A stretch of 64,000 nucleotides of DNA from CALGYY01 sp964585485 (lineage in GTDB: Bacteria; Bacteroidota; Bacteroidia; Bacteroidales; CAIWKO01), in assembly GCA_964585485.1 (NCBI GenBank), contig CAZPDS010000003.1, positions 1 to 64,000 on the forward strand, written 5' to 3'. The notes under the pieces are model-generated. The model searched no databases. It saw only the letters and a program-made list of their open reading frames with translations, and had not been told where the DNA came from. The position numbers were made by a program, and so were the translations under genes. Below are positions 16,270 to 27,326 of the stretch, piece after piece (the stretch's first letter is position 1; the number at the start of each line of letters is the position of its first letter).

Positions 16270-16710
16270 TCAGTCGCCGAAGGTTACTTCATCCGCCAAT
16301 TGGTTTTTTGCCACTTTCTCGCGCGGGAAATGCTTCTTTAATTGCTCACCCATCATGGTTATGGCTTCATAGAGACCATCGGTGAAGTGGCCTTCCCGAA
16401 AATGGTTGCGCAACACCTGATTAACACCATCGAGAAAGCCAGGGCCTACCGTAGTATTAATTCCGGTATCGGTAACCACCGCAAACTTCCGGTTGTCAAC
16501 CGCCACGTAAAACAGTACACCGTTCCGCAAATCAGTGGCCTCCATCCCCAATCCATCGAAGATTTCACGGGCGCGGTCGCGCGGATCACCGGAGCAGGTA
16601 TCTTCAATATGAACCCGGATTTCACCCGAGGTATCCAGTTCTGCGTATGAAATAGCGCCACGGATATCGTCCATATCCTCGGCACTAAACAATTTTTTGG
16701 CTTTGCACAT
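16270..16710 (-). CDS. TPM-domain protein (TLP18.3/Psb32/MOLO-1 family)
   Basis: 146 residues. TPM domain across nearly the whole length: FSAEDMDDIRGAISYAELDTSGEIRVHIED (8-37), NGVLFYVAVDNRKFAVVTDTGI (63-84) and HFTDGLYEAITMMGEQLKKHFP (108-129). No signal peptide or membrane segment, so it appears cytoplasmic or membrane-peripheral. In Bacteroidota this domain often occurs in a lemA-TPM-TPM operon; no lemA is next to it here. Function of the family is not established in bacteria. Confidence 0.88.
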   Translation of the reverse strand: MCKAKKLFSAEDMDDIRGAISYAELDTSGEIRVHIEDTCSGDPRDRAREIFDGLGMEATDLRNGVLFYVAVDNRKFAVVTDTGINTTVGPGFLDGVNQVLRNHFREGHFTDGLYEAITMMGEQLKKHFPREKVAKNQLADEVTFGD

Positions 16711-16841
16711 GCGGCTCGTTTGATTATATCGCCCAAAATCAAGGATTTCCGGCGGGTTTGTGAGATGTTGATCGGCCGTATAAATATACGTTGATCACTG
16801 TGGCAAATCAACAAATCGTGCCTTGAATTTATTAAAAAACG

Positions 16842-18758
16842 TTAAATCCCCCGCTTTCCGATCATTGTCAGGCTTCTATGAACAAAATCGTTCAGTGCCT
16901 GCCCTTTTAGCAGGTTTTGCGACAGCAAGGCAAGATCCTTCATCTCACGGACAAGATCGGTCTGACGAACCTCATCAGTCTCATCCAGCAATCCGGCAAT
17001 CAGCGGATGATTGCTGTTCACCACCACATTGTATTGTTCCGGAAGATTCGCAAAATAAGCATTCTGCCCGCCCAGTTGCGCCATATCCTTCATGCGGCGC
17101 ATGAATTCAGGAACGGTAATCTGGAAGGGCTGCTCTTTTTCGCTAAGACTTTCAAAAACCAGGGTGAATTTTTCTTTTTCCAATTGCTTTTCAATGATGG
17201 ATTGCAGACTTTTCTGCTGCTCTTCCGAGAGCTTGGAGGGGATGGTTTCGTCGTGCGGAATCAATTTCTCGAGAGTATCGGAATCCACCCGGGCAAAATG
17301 GCATTTATCCCTTTTCTGCTCCAACATATTAATAAAGTGGTTATCCAGCGGGGAGTCCATCACCAGCACATCGTAACCACGTTCGCGGGCACCCTGAATA
17401 TAGCTGTATTGCAGATCCGTGTCGGCAGCATAGAGGTGGATAATCCGCTTGTCTTTGTCGGTCTGTAAGGCCTTGATGTGCTCCGTGTATTCATCGAATG
17501 TGAAATACTTTCCGTCTGTATTCTTCAGGAGGCAAAATTTAGCCGCACGATCATAGAATTTATCTTCACTGACCATACCGTATTGGATGAACACTTTGAT
17601 GTCGTCCCACTTTTTCTCGAAAGCTTCACGATCCGTTTTAAAAAGTTCCTCGAGTTTATCGGCTACTTTTTTGGTGATGTGCTGCGAAATCTTTTTAACG
17701 TTGGGATCACTCTGCAAATAGCTTCGGGATACGTTCAACGGGATATCCGGGGAATCGATAACACCGTGCAGTAAGGTCAGAAAATCAGGCACTATGCCTT
17801 CTACTGAATCGGTAACGAAAACCTGATTGCAGTACAACTGGATTTTATCGCGCTGCACTTCAAAATTGCGCTTCACTTTCGGAAAATACAAAACACCGGT
17901 GAGATTGAACGGATAGTCGACATTGAGGTGAATGTGGAACAAGGGGTCTTCAAAATTCATCGGGTACAGCTCCCGATAAAAGGTGCTGTAATCTTCATCC
18001 TTCAACTCGGTGGGTTTGCGTGTCCAGGCCGGACTTGTATTATTGATGACCCGGGGCTTCTCCACTTCGCGGGTTTTCGGATTTCCATCCTTGTCCTTCT
18101 CCCCTTCCACGGGTTCGAAGGACTTCTCCATGCCGCACTGAACAGGCACTGGAAGGAAGCGGCAATACTTGCGCAGTAATTCAAGGACGCGGTATTCCTC
18201 GAGGAATTCAGCATTTTCTTTTGAGATATGCAGAATGATTTCCGTGCCACGGTCTTCCTTATCATCCTCCTTCATCACATATTCCGGACTGCCATCGCAT
18301 TCCCAATGAACTGCTTTGGTGGCACCCCCTTTCTTGTATGTTTTGGTTCGGATTTCAACTTTGTCCGACACCATGAAAGCACTGTAGAATCCAAGCCCGA
18401 AGTGACCGATTAATGCATTTTTGTCAGCCTCACTTTTGCCTTTGTATTTTTTAATGAACTCTTCCGCACTGGAAAATGCAATCTGGTTGATATACTTTTC
18501 CACCTCTTCCGCATTCATCCCAATGCCGCGGTCAATCACGCTCAGCGTCCCTTTCTTCTTGTCCACTTTAACCTGAATGGTCATATCGCCCAGGTCCTCC
18601 GCAAGCTTTCCGGCCTTGCTCAGGATCATCAGTTTGGTGGAGGCATCCACAGCATTGGAAACCAGCTCACGAAGAAATATTTCGTGATCCGAATAAAGGA
18701 ATTTTTTAATGATGGGAAAAATGTTCTCAGTCTGTACGTTGATTTTACCTTTTTGCAT
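16842..18758 (-). CDS. htpG: Molecular chaperone HtpG (bacterial Hsp90)
   Basis: 638 residues, cytoplasmic ATP-dependent chaperone. GHKL ATP-binding motifs: ELVSNAVDAS with Glu31 and Asn35 (31-40), DRGIGM (76-81) and IGHFGLGFYSAF (117-128). Middle-domain arginine region near LNVSRSYLQ (about 350) is intact, and the C-terminal dimerisation domain ends in IGKRGI; there is no MEEVD tail, as expected for bacteria. Monocistronic between the TPM gene and a divergent lipoprotein gene. Confidence 0.98.
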   Translation of the reverse strand: MQKGKINVQTENIFPIIKKFLYSDHEIFLRELVSNAVDASTKLMILSKAGKLAEDLGDMTIQVKVDKKKGTLSVIDRGIGMNAEEVEKYINQIAFSSAEEFIKKYKGKSEADKNALIGHFGLGFYSAFMVSDKVEIRTKTYKKGGATKAVHWECDGSPEYVMKEDDKEDRGTEIILHISKENAEFLEEYRVLELLRKYCRFLPVPVQCGMEKSFEPVEGEKDKDGNPKTREVEKPRVINNTSPAWTRKPTELKDEDYSTFYRELYPMNFEDPLFHIHLNVDYPFNLTGVLYFPKVKRNFEVQRDKIQLYCNQVFVTDSVEGIVPDFLTLLHGVIDSPDIPLNVSRSYLQSDPNVKKISQHITKKVADKLEELFKTDREAFEKKWDDIKVFIQYGMVSEDKFYDRAAKFCLLKNTDGKYFTFDEYTEHIKALQTDKDKRIIHLYAADTDLQYSYIQGARERGYDVLVMDSPLDNHFINMLEQKRDKCHFARVDSDTLEKLIPHDETIPSKLSEEQQKSLQSIIEKQLEKEKFTLVFESLSEKEQPFQITVPEFMRRMKDMAQLGGQNAYFANLPEQYNVVVNSNHPLIAGLLDETDEVRQTDLVREMKDLALLSQNLLKGQALNDFVHRSLTMIGKRGI

Positions 18759-18857
18759 ATCGTATAATTTTTTTTGCCAGCCGCGAGGTCAAAGGATATG
18801 CCAGTGCAAAAAGACTGACATTTTGACAATACACACATCAACACCTGAAATGTTTCG

Positions 18858-18865
18858 TATTTTTG
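18858..18865 (+). promoter_or_regulatory. TAnnTTTG box of the lipoprotein/dacB operon
   Basis: TATTTTTG, 26 bases before the ATG at 18892. No TTG at the usual spacing, so support is partial. Confidence 0.45.
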
Positions 18866-18891
18866 AAATCATAAACCTTAAACAAAGCGAC

Positions 18892-20004
18892 ATGAAAAAA
18901 TGGAGCCCCCTACTCACCTTCGGTATACTACTGTGCGTTGCTTGCCTTGCCGCCTGTGACAAAGACGATGACAATCCGCCCGATGACTCCACCCCTACGC
19001 CCGATCTTATCAACACATACAGTGGAGGTTCCCTTAGCGGGGATGTGCTGCTCATCGACATCAACCAGACGCAATCAGCCTATATTGTGCACAACGAAAC
19101 ACAGAGCGACAGCTACGGAGGACCCTTCACCCTTATGACAGGTACTATGGCCGGGATTTACAAGCTGAAAGCCGGCGCTGATAATTACTACGGTGTGGAA
19201 TTGGCGGATCAACTGCTGGCCTGCAGTCATAAATCCGTCCTGGGAAATTCCTTCAACGTAGCCGTGGGCCAGGAACTCGACAACAGCACGAACCTTGCGA
19301 ACATCACGGGCGATTATATTTATCTGCGTATTGATGATGCCGAAGTCAACGGCAGCAGCACTCATATGGAGTGGGGCCTGATTTCCGTTCTTGGCGACAG
19401 CAGTTTTATCGTGCGCACCTATGCAACCGGCGGAACCGGATCGCTGCTGCAGATGAGTCCGGAGAACATCAGCATTCCCCTTCCGCTCACGGCGGGAGAT
19501 TTCACAGGCAGCTGGCAGCTCAACCCCAGCCAAAAAGAGCGACTGCTGATTAGCCTTTCCTATGCGCCGGGCATTACGCAAACAGGATTTGCCTTTGCCA
19601 ACAGCAATTCGTCGGCCTTTATTGTAAATCTTGGGGAAGGCAACGGGTTTGTATTCGGACTTAGGATTTCCGCGGCCACGCCGGCTCAGCTTGCCGGCAC
19701 ATACGCCTTCGCCTCCATGACCAACAGCCTGCGGTCGCGGGCCGACAAAATCACCCTGAACTCTACGGGCACGGGCTACGCCTATTCGGTGGATGACAAT
19801 GGAACGGAAACATACCAGGAGCTCGATAGCCTGAACCAATGCAGCACACTGCCCAACGTGGTTCATGGGGTTTACAAAACCGGACTTCCGCTGACCAGCA
19901 CAGGAAAAATATACTGTGTCATTTCCGGCGATCTTTGCCTGTATGTATTGCTAAACAAAGGAACGGGGACGGTGATCAGCTATGGCGCCGGCGCCCGAAA
20001 ATAA
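18892..20004 (+). CDS. Predicted lipoprotein of unknown function
   Basis: 370 residues from MKKWSP. A lipoprotein signal peptide ends in the lipobox LAAC (Cys22), followed by an acidic stretch (DKDDDNPPDD) typical of surface or periplasmic lipoproteins of this phylum. The remainder is rich in Ser, Thr, Gly and beta-strand patterns, with several aspartates, and has no domain I recognise. A TAnnTTTG box lies 26 bases upstream. It is followed 11 bp later by the dacB gene, so they are probably cotranscribed and a cell-envelope role is likely, but no more can be said. Confidence 0.75.
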   Translation: MKKWSPLLTFGILLCVACLAACDKDDDNPPDDSTPTPDLINTYSGGSLSGDVLLIDINQTQSAYIVHNETQSDSYGGPFTLMTGTMAGIYKLKAGADNYYGVELADQLLACSHKSVLGNSFNVAVGQELDNSTNLANITGDYIYLRIDDAEVNGSSTHMEWGLISVLGDSSFIVRTYATGGTGSLLQMSPENISIPLPLTAGDFTGSWQLNPSQKERLLISLSYAPGITQTGFAFANSNSSAFIVNLGEGNGFVFGLRISAATPAQLAGTYAFASMTNSLRSRADKITLNSTGTGYAYSVDDNGTETYQELDSLNQCSTLPNVVHGVYKTGLPLTSTGKIYCVISGDLCLYVLLNKGTGTVISYGAGARK

Positions 20005-20015
20005 AGGGATTCAGA

Positions 20016-21515
20016 GTGAGACATTGGTGTTTACTATTTACGTTTCTTCTGCTCAGTGCCTTCGGAGCAGAGGCTCAACAACCACTGCGCCCCGGGAAAG
20101 CGGCGCTGTCAGCGGAAGCAGAAAACTGGAAAAAAGATCCGGCCCTTCGGCATGCCGCCTGGAGCCTGGCTGTTCACAACATCAGCAAAAACACGCCCGA
20201 ATACACCTGGAACGCTGATATGACGATGGTCCCGGCCAGTGTCATGAAAGTCTTTACCACGGCCACGGCCCTTGCCCTGTTGGGCGAAGATTACCGTTTT
20301 GAAACGCAACTGCTCTATTCCGGTCATCTTGACAGCTTGCAGGGCATCCTCCATGGAAACCTTTACCTAAAGGGAAGCGGCGATCCCAGCCTTGGATCCC
20401 AGCGCTTTGGTGAAAAGACCAGGCTGCAACGCATCTTTGCGGAATTTGCTTCCATGATCTATTCGATGGGCATCCGAAAAATTGAAGGGAAGCTCCTGGC
20501 CGACGAGTCTGTTTTTGATGAGTTAATTCCCGGTAGTTGGTCGTACGAGGATGCAGGCAACTACTACGCTGCGCCGGTGAGCGGCATCGCGGTGAACGAA
20601 AACAAATTTCGTCTTTTCTTCAATGCCGGCGCCGGCATCGGGGAACCGGCGGTGCTCACCGGCACCGATCCAATACAATCAGACGTCACGTTCATCAATA
20701 ACGTAACAACAGGCGCCTCCGGCAGCGGAGACCAGGTGTTTGTGAACGGGACCCCGTACGTTCATGTTCGGGTGCTAACAGGCACGGTACCACTGGGCGC
20801 AAGAGGATTCGATGTAGATGCTGCATTGGTGGATCCGCCCCTGACGGCCGTTCGTACATTAGCCGGCTATTTGCTTGAAAAGGGGATTGAAATTACCGGA
20901 AGCGTAAGCACCCTGCGGGCGGAGCGCTGGAAAGGCACACCGGACACCACATCGGAAGCCAAAAAGTTACTGCTCACCCGCTATTTCTCACCGACGCTTC
21001 GGGAAATCATCTATTTCACCAACCAGAAAAGCAACAACATGTTTGCCGAGCACCTGCTGAAAAGGATTGGCGTGCAGCGGGGAAAGGCAGGCAGCACCCG
21101 CACCGGATGCGATACTATAATCCGGTATTGGACGACTCATGGTGTCGACCTGGATGGCTTTGAAATGTATGACGGAAGCGGTCTTTCGCGCCGAAACCGC
21201 GTTAGCGCTTCCCAGTTGTGCCACGTACTGCAAGTCATTAACGAAACCTCCTATTATTCTGCCTTTGCAGCCTCACTCCCGGTGGCCGGCCGCAGCGGAG
21301 GCCTCGCGTCCTTATTAAAGAACACCTCCGCGGAAAACAACCTGCGGGCGAAAACCGGCACCATGGATGGAGTGCGTTCGTATGCCGGATACGTCAAAAA
21401 CAGCCGTGGCGAACAACTAGCCTTTGTTTTGCTGGTTAACAATTTCTCCATCTCCGGTCTGGAAATGCGCCGTAAATGCGAGCGCATGCTGCTTCGCATT
21501 GCCGAATTGGATTAA
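20016..21515 (+). CDS. dacB: D-alanyl-D-alanine carboxypeptidase/endopeptidase, PBP4 type (S13)
   Basis: About 499 residues from a GTG start at 20016, the only plausible start before the signal peptide (LLFTFLLLSAFGAEAQ, cleavage near residue 21). Penicillin-binding motifs: PASVMK (Ser75 and Lys78), SNN in NQKSNNMFAEH and KTG in LRAKTGTMDG. The large insert between SxxK and SxN (the S13-specific domain II region, GNLYLKGSGDPSL) is present. Such enzymes trim or cut peptidoglycan cross-links in the periplasm. Cotranscribed with the lipoprotein gene; converges with the alpha-2-macroglobulin gene, 3 bp apart. Confidence 0.95.
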   Translation: MRHWCLLFTFLLLSAFGAEAQQPLRPGKAALSAEAENWKKDPALRHAAWSLAVHNISKNTPEYTWNADMTMVPASVMKVFTTATALALLGEDYRFETQLLYSGHLDSLQGILHGNLYLKGSGDPSLGSQRFGEKTRLQRIFAEFASMIYSMGIRKIEGKLLADESVFDELIPGSWSYEDAGNYYAAPVSGIAVNENKFRLFFNAGAGIGEPAVLTGTDPIQSDVTFINNVTTGASGSGDQVFVNGTPYVHVRVLTGTVPLGARGFDVDAALVDPPLTAVRTLAGYLLEKGIEITGSVSTLRAERWKGTPDTTSEAKKLLLTRYFSPTLREIIYFTNQKSNNMFAEHLLKRIGVQRGKAGSTRTGCDTIIRYWTTHGVDLDGFEMYDGSGLSRRNRVSASQLCHVLQVINETSYYSAFAASLPVAGRSGGLASLLKNTSAENNLRAKTGTMDGVRSYAGYVKNSRGEQLAFVLLVNNFSISGLEMRRKCERMLLRIAELD

Positions 21516-21518
21516 TCC

Positions 21519-24500
21519 TTACCGTTGCGCGCTTTCCGTACTCGCATAAGGTACAACCTCCACCCACATACCCTGACTACGGGCGTAGATAGTCCGATCG
21601 TACATGGCTTCGCAGAGGAAAGCAGGAAGGTAGAAGCGGCCCAGGTAGGCAGCGTTCAGCAGGAAGCGGTAGGTATTCATCTTATTCGGCGCAAGACCAA
21701 AGAAAGTATACACACGGTCGTCACGGTAATCGATGTAATCATAGTTCGACATACTGATGCGGCCCATATAATCGTCCATCCGTGTGTTGTGAATTTCCCA
21801 GCCCGACGGAAAAATCGCCGACAGGGCAAGGTTACGGTAATAGCCAAGAAGTCCGGGATTTCCCACATTGACCTCCGCCACAAAATCGGTCCCTTGTGTC
21901 AGTTTGCGCACATCAATACGATTTCCTCGGGTGTCGGTAAAGCTGACCATTAGTTTCAGGTTGGCTTCGGCCGATTTTTCCTGACCCGCGGCAGGTACGC
22001 CTTGCAGGATAATACGGGCGTACAGCAATCCTTTTCCCTTGTTCTTCACATTCAATTTCCCTTTCTTCGCACTGCCCCTGAGCCCCAGGTCAGCCACCAT
22101 CAACGATTTCGAACTCTGTTTTTTCACCAGAGCCCCGTCGTTATGGCGATATTCCACGCTAAGGCCGGTGCCGGCACCCGTGGCTGCGAATTTACTAATG
22201 GCCAGGAGGCTGTAGGCCGTGGTCTGCGTACTCATCCAGTTGTTCGCCGCCATTTTTGATGAAAGCATTTTCACCAGCGGCGCCGCGCGCAATTTCTGTC
22301 CCATCAGCACCAGGGTTTCAATCATCATTGCCTGGTCGCGTTCAGCGCTCCCGTATGTATACCCCAGGTCGCGGTAGCCCGGAACGCTATATGTAAGCGA
22401 GCTGATCATCGCGGAAGCGATTTGGGCATGACCTGCCAGATGGTAGGCTGCGGCCAGCCGCCAACGGGCCGCCACCGACAAATCCTTTTTCTCGCGCAAG
22501 CGGTTCATGGCTCCCAGCTCGGGGGCGCGCGCAAGCGCAAGCGTGTACAGGCGATAGGCCTGTACCAAATCGGAGTTATACGTATGCTGACTATTATCGG
22601 TGGTCCACGCCAGCGCCCGTTTTCGCTGATACTGCTTCCAGTTGCGCAACAAGGCCTCATTCACCGCGTAACCTTTGGCTTTCGCTTCCAGCAGGAAATG
22701 CCCGGCGTAGCTTGATCCCCAGTCGTCGGCGTACAGACCGCCCGGCCAGTAAGCGAATCCGCCGCCCGGCGCCTGCAGGCTCGCGATACGGCTGATGCCG
22801 GCACGTATATTCTGCTCTACCCGGGCTTTGTAGGAAGGATCCAGCTCCATCAGATCGGAAAGGTACAACTGCGGGAACACCGACGAAGTCGTTTGTTCAA
22901 CACATCCATAGGGATAAGAAACCAGGTATTTCAATCGCTTCTCGAGGTTGATGGGGGGGATGGAAGAGAACTCCAGCACCGCCCGGTTGGTGCCCGCCAA
23001 TCCCACCGGTGCATAGCCCGGGTTCCAGGATGCTCCTGGTTTAAGAATCGTCTCCACCACCTGCGTGATTTCAGGATTTGGATTTCGTACATCAATTTCG
23101 ATTTCATGAACCGCGATCTCTTTTCCGCAACTGGCAACGACTTTCACGCGACCTACCCCCGTTGCGGATTTTACCTTGAGGCGGAAGGTCACCAACTGAT
23201 CACCGGGTTCGCGAAATGCGAGCGGTTTCACCCCCGGGCCCTCAAGGGTAAAGAAAGCGTTGGGTGTAATGGAAACGCTAACATTTTTGATGGTTTTCTC
23301 GGTAGCAAATACCGATACAGGCACTTCAACGGTTTCACCCGGGCCCACCACGCGCGGCATGGTAGCCAGCAACATCAGCGGCTTCTTCACCTGCACCGTT
23401 TTTTCGGCCGAACCGTAGGCCCCGTCCTGACCGGCCACCACCATCACCCTAACCGAGCCAATATACTGCGGCATCTTAAAGGTATAGGTCTTGGACTGTC
23501 CTTTACCGAGTGCAAAAGGACCATAGAATTTCACCATGGGTTTAAACCGGTTGGCGCGATTCTTCCCGGGATTGTCCTGTCCGTCATCACCGCCCCCCAG
23601 ACTAAGTATGCGCTCCAGTTCTCCACCATAGGCACCAATAACATCATCGTAAACGTCCCACGTTCGAACGCCCAGCGCTTCGCGGGCATAGAAATAATTC
23701 CAGGGATCCGGTGTTTTGAATTTGGTAAGATCAAGCAGTCCTTCGTCGACCACAGCCAGCGTATACGTCATTGCTTTGCCGGCTTGCTCGCGCACCGTGA
23801 TGCTTGCATTCGCTTCCGGACGCAGCACATCGGGCATGGAGATGAGGGGTTTGACATGTGAACCCGGGTTTTCCGCCACAATTGGAATGACGCCATAAAG
23901 CCGCACAGGCAGATCATTACTTACTTGTGCATGCGGTTGCAGTAAGCTCACGTGCGCATAAACATTGGGCGCCATTTCTTCGGTGAGGGTGAAGTTGTAC
24001 AGAGTCTGCGTTTCGCCGGTTTTAACCCAGTCCGAATGCAACACCCGGCTACCGTTTTCAATGGTAATCAAGGCGCAACTTCCGGCCGAAGTAGGGATGG
24101 ACAATCGCACGGTTTCCCCGACCTGATAGCTGTCTTTATCGGAAGTAAACAGCAGCATGGCCGCTGCTTCAGAGCCACCATGGGAGCGGCTTGACCAGTC
24201 GGGCCAATCCACATAAATCACCTCGCCACTCGTATGACCGCTTTCCACATCGGTTACCCGGATGTAGTAACGGCCCCAATCCTCAGAAGCCACTTTAAAC
24301 GTGAAGGTGGCTTGTCCGGAAACCGTGGTCAGATTGAAGGTATCTACCGGAACATTATAATTACTTCGCACATAACTGGCGACGTCGTTGCCCGAATTAT
24401 CCCACCACNNNNNNNNNNATTGATTTCCAGCAATTAGTGCTGCCCCTTTTTAATTTTGTAAACATCCACTTTCACCTTCCGGTTACTGAGGGGCTTACCA

Positions 24501-27160
24501 AAAGCATCCACGTTCACCACGCGGAAACTGTGAGGGGTTCCGGTCGAGAGCACAAAGTCGAAATTCTTACCTTTCGGAATGTTGATACCCACATAAGAAG
24601 GATAGGGATAATACGGGATGGAGAAACGATCCACGGAGAAATCGCCACCCTCCTCAAATACGCGGGTTTCAAAATACGCGCGCAGCACACCGGGGGCTTC
24701 GGTGCCCATTTCAAAGTCCGTCTTCACCTCAGCTTTTCCTTCTGCATCCAGCTTCCCATCGAAAACAACACGCTCTTCCGAACGGAATTCGCGCGCAGGA
24801 TCATCGAAAGTAAAGTTTTTGAAGGCGTCGAAGACCGTGCCGGCCGGCTTAAGTCGCATGCTAACGCTGGCTCTCAGATTGCGCGCGATGGCACCATGCA
24901 GCCAGCGGGCTTCCAGTTGACCCGTGGATTTCTGCCCGGCAATAATCCGGGGGGATGGAAAGTCAAGCAGGATTTTCAAACGATTGGGCTTAATGGTTTC
25001 AATCTTCAATGTTTTCGTAAATACAGCCCCGCCTACTTTCACCGAGGCCGTGTAATCTCCGGTAATGGCCGAGGGGTCGGTGGCCGTACGAAAATCATAG
25101 AAGCCGTTCACGCCCTTTGTACGGATCAGGTGCCTGATTTTTTGCCCGCGCGGATTTGTCAGCGTCATAGCGACCGGTATCTCGGACGGAAGCCGTTTTA
25201 ATTTATCCTCCAACACAAAGGTGAGGTAAATAGAATCGCCGGGACGCCACACACCGCGTTCACCGTAGATAAAGCCCTTGATGCCCTTACGAACGGCACT
25301 TCCGTCCACATCAAACATACTCAGGGATAAAGCTGAGCCGGTAGTTAGGCGCAGGTAAGCCTTTTGTTTACCCTTGACCGCCATTAGCATGAAAGGCGCT
25401 TTACTCAGTTTCACCGCAGCCATGCCGTCATCGTCGGTACTGGCTTTACCCACGATCTGACACTGGTAATCGTAAAAGCTGAGGGCCACGTCCGGCATGG
25501 GCTCCGCCGTGACAATATTGGCGGTGTATATGTTGATGAATCCACCCTGTCCGCCTTTTACGATAAGGCCGATATCACTGGCCAGGATATTCCGGCTGTA
25601 CGTTTTGTTGTTAAAATAAGAATCCGAACAGGGATTATCACGTTCTGACCAATCATAATAGTAATATTCTTCATCGTCGTAATAATCATAATAGTTGTAA
25701 TCGCTGTAATAATCCCAGTCTTCATCGTCATCCGGGAGATCACCGTGGCGGTTTAGAATTTGGGTTTCATCTATGGATGTGGCGGCCGTATCGCCACAAT
25801 CAAAAAGAGAATAGGACTTCTTAAAGCTTAGGGTAATCCGGTAAATAGCACCGGGTTCCGCCTGAATCAATTCGGCCAGGTCGAGGGAAAAACGGTTCCA
25901 GCGGTTGTAGTTAACCGGCGCGTTGGAAGCGGACGACAATTGCAATGTCTTGCGAAGCACCACTTTGCCAACACGGCTGAGTTCATTGTCGCCATCAAGG
26001 CTGTTGACCTGCAGGAACTGCGCGACATTTTGCTGGTAAATTTTCAGGATCTTCACATCAACGGCTTTGAGATTAACCGCTTCAAAGGGAAAGATCAGGC
26101 CGTTGGAGCTGGGCAGGATGGTGCCCTGACCCACAAGGCGAACATCGGGTTTCATATTTTCGAATGTCAGCGTCTGCCGGTAGTCGCGCCCCAGGGGCTT
26201 CCCTGCGGCATTTTTCACGGCCGCGGAAATAATCAGTGTATGTTCACCGAAATCCTCTTCGCCGGGGAATATGCGCAGCGTGTTGTCTTCAACAACAAAG
26301 CGCAGGTTCGCAAGATCACTAAGTTGAATCAGGCCCTCCAGCGTCTGATCGAGAAGAAGAGGATCAGAAAACTGAACATCCACGGCTTGTTCCGGTGACT
26401 GGGTCACCTTCACGCCGGTAAGCGCGAACTCGCTGATCGCGGGAATTTCCACTGTTGTTCGCGGTGTTTCATCCGCACCAATTAAACCACCCACTGCACT
26501 AATCTCTACAACTCCCGCGGTGTTTCCGCGACGTACACTATCAACCGTGAAGGCAAACTTCATCCGACGGGCATCGGCGAATACCGTAACGGGCAGCTTG
26601 CGCCCGTCCTGACGGGCGGTAATCAGTTGCTGCACCTTAGCGGGATCAGCCACATCGGCGGTCCGCAGCGTTCCGCTTATCTTTTCCCACATCAGATTGG
26701 CGGGGTCGTAGGCTTTGTGATTATCAACCTCCAGTTCCAGCGCCTGCTTGCGCGTGCGGAACTGAAAGCGGAACGTCTTCAGCGAATCCGGCATATCCAT
26801 TAATTGGGAGATGAAAAATTCGGCTGTATAAAGCATGTTCGGCTTGAGCGGTGCTGCGGGTCTGAATTCCAGGGTTCGGGTATCCACCCATACCGCTTCG
26901 CCGTCAACACCGGGCGAAAAATCAAAAAGTTGAGGCTGCAGTACAACCCCAAACTGCGAAGAATCGGCAAAATCATACGCCAGCTCGACACGGATCGTGC
27001 CCTCGGTACTTATAGTCCCGGAGGTGTAGGCCGAGATATACTTTCTGAACGCGGGGTTCACTTTAAAAAAGGCGGCCTGACCGGGAAGCAGAAGTACAAG
27101 ACTGGCAGCCACTATCATCAATCCGATGAAGCCGGCCATAATCGTTTTTTTCCTATCCAT
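21519..27160 (-). CDS. Bacterial alpha-2-macroglobulin with thioester motif (interrupted by a scaffold gap)
   Basis: A single large gene of roughly 1,880 residues, split by a 10-N gap. The N-terminal part begins MDRKKTIMAGFIGLMI with a signal anchor and no lipobox, then macroglobulin-like (MG) domains. The C-terminal part has ERSL-like MG10/TED domains with the canonical thioester CVEQ (22893-22904, preceded by YPYG), the alpha-helical thioester-domain repeats and C-terminal receptor-like domain. Such proteins sit in the periplasm and trap proteases, protecting the cell envelope. Upstream of the gap, an in-frame TAA follows IKKGQH at 24434, where the family has a W-R-W-W-W-D motif; downstream the protein resumes WWDNSGNDVASY. 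Hence the stop is probably an error at the contig tip. A Tyr/Asp-rich run lies at about 25648-25737. Confidence 0.92.
24409..24418. other. Assembly gap (10 N) inside the alpha-2-macroglobulin gene
   Basis: Ten N between the WWDNSGND block and the short stretch that ends with the in-frame TAA at 24434. The expected tryptophan-rich junction is disrupted on both sides of the gap, so the length of missing or mis-joined sequence cannot be known from the window. Confidence 0.95.
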
Positions 27161-27303
27161 ACCTTAAATTTTGAGGAGCGGGTTGAGTGGTTAACGAAAC
27201 TGTATGCATCGTAAAAGTATAAACAAAAGTGGGGGTAATGAAAATAAATGTAAAAAATAGTTGCCAGATTGGCGATAAAACGAATGAATTCCTTGCTATT
27301 TTA

Positions 27304-27311
27304 TACATTTG
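27304..27311 (+). promoter_or_regulatory. TAnnTTTG box of the EEP hydrolase gene
   Basis: TACATTTG, 15 bases before the ATG at 27327; no TTG at the usual spacing. Confidence 0.5.
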
Positions 27312-27326
27312 CCCAAATGATCGGCA

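Noticed and set aside
22893..23861. Open reading frame of about 320 codons opposite the alpha-2-macroglobulin
   Set aside because: It is the shadow of the thioester-domain coding frame; no signal, domain or promoter was seen.
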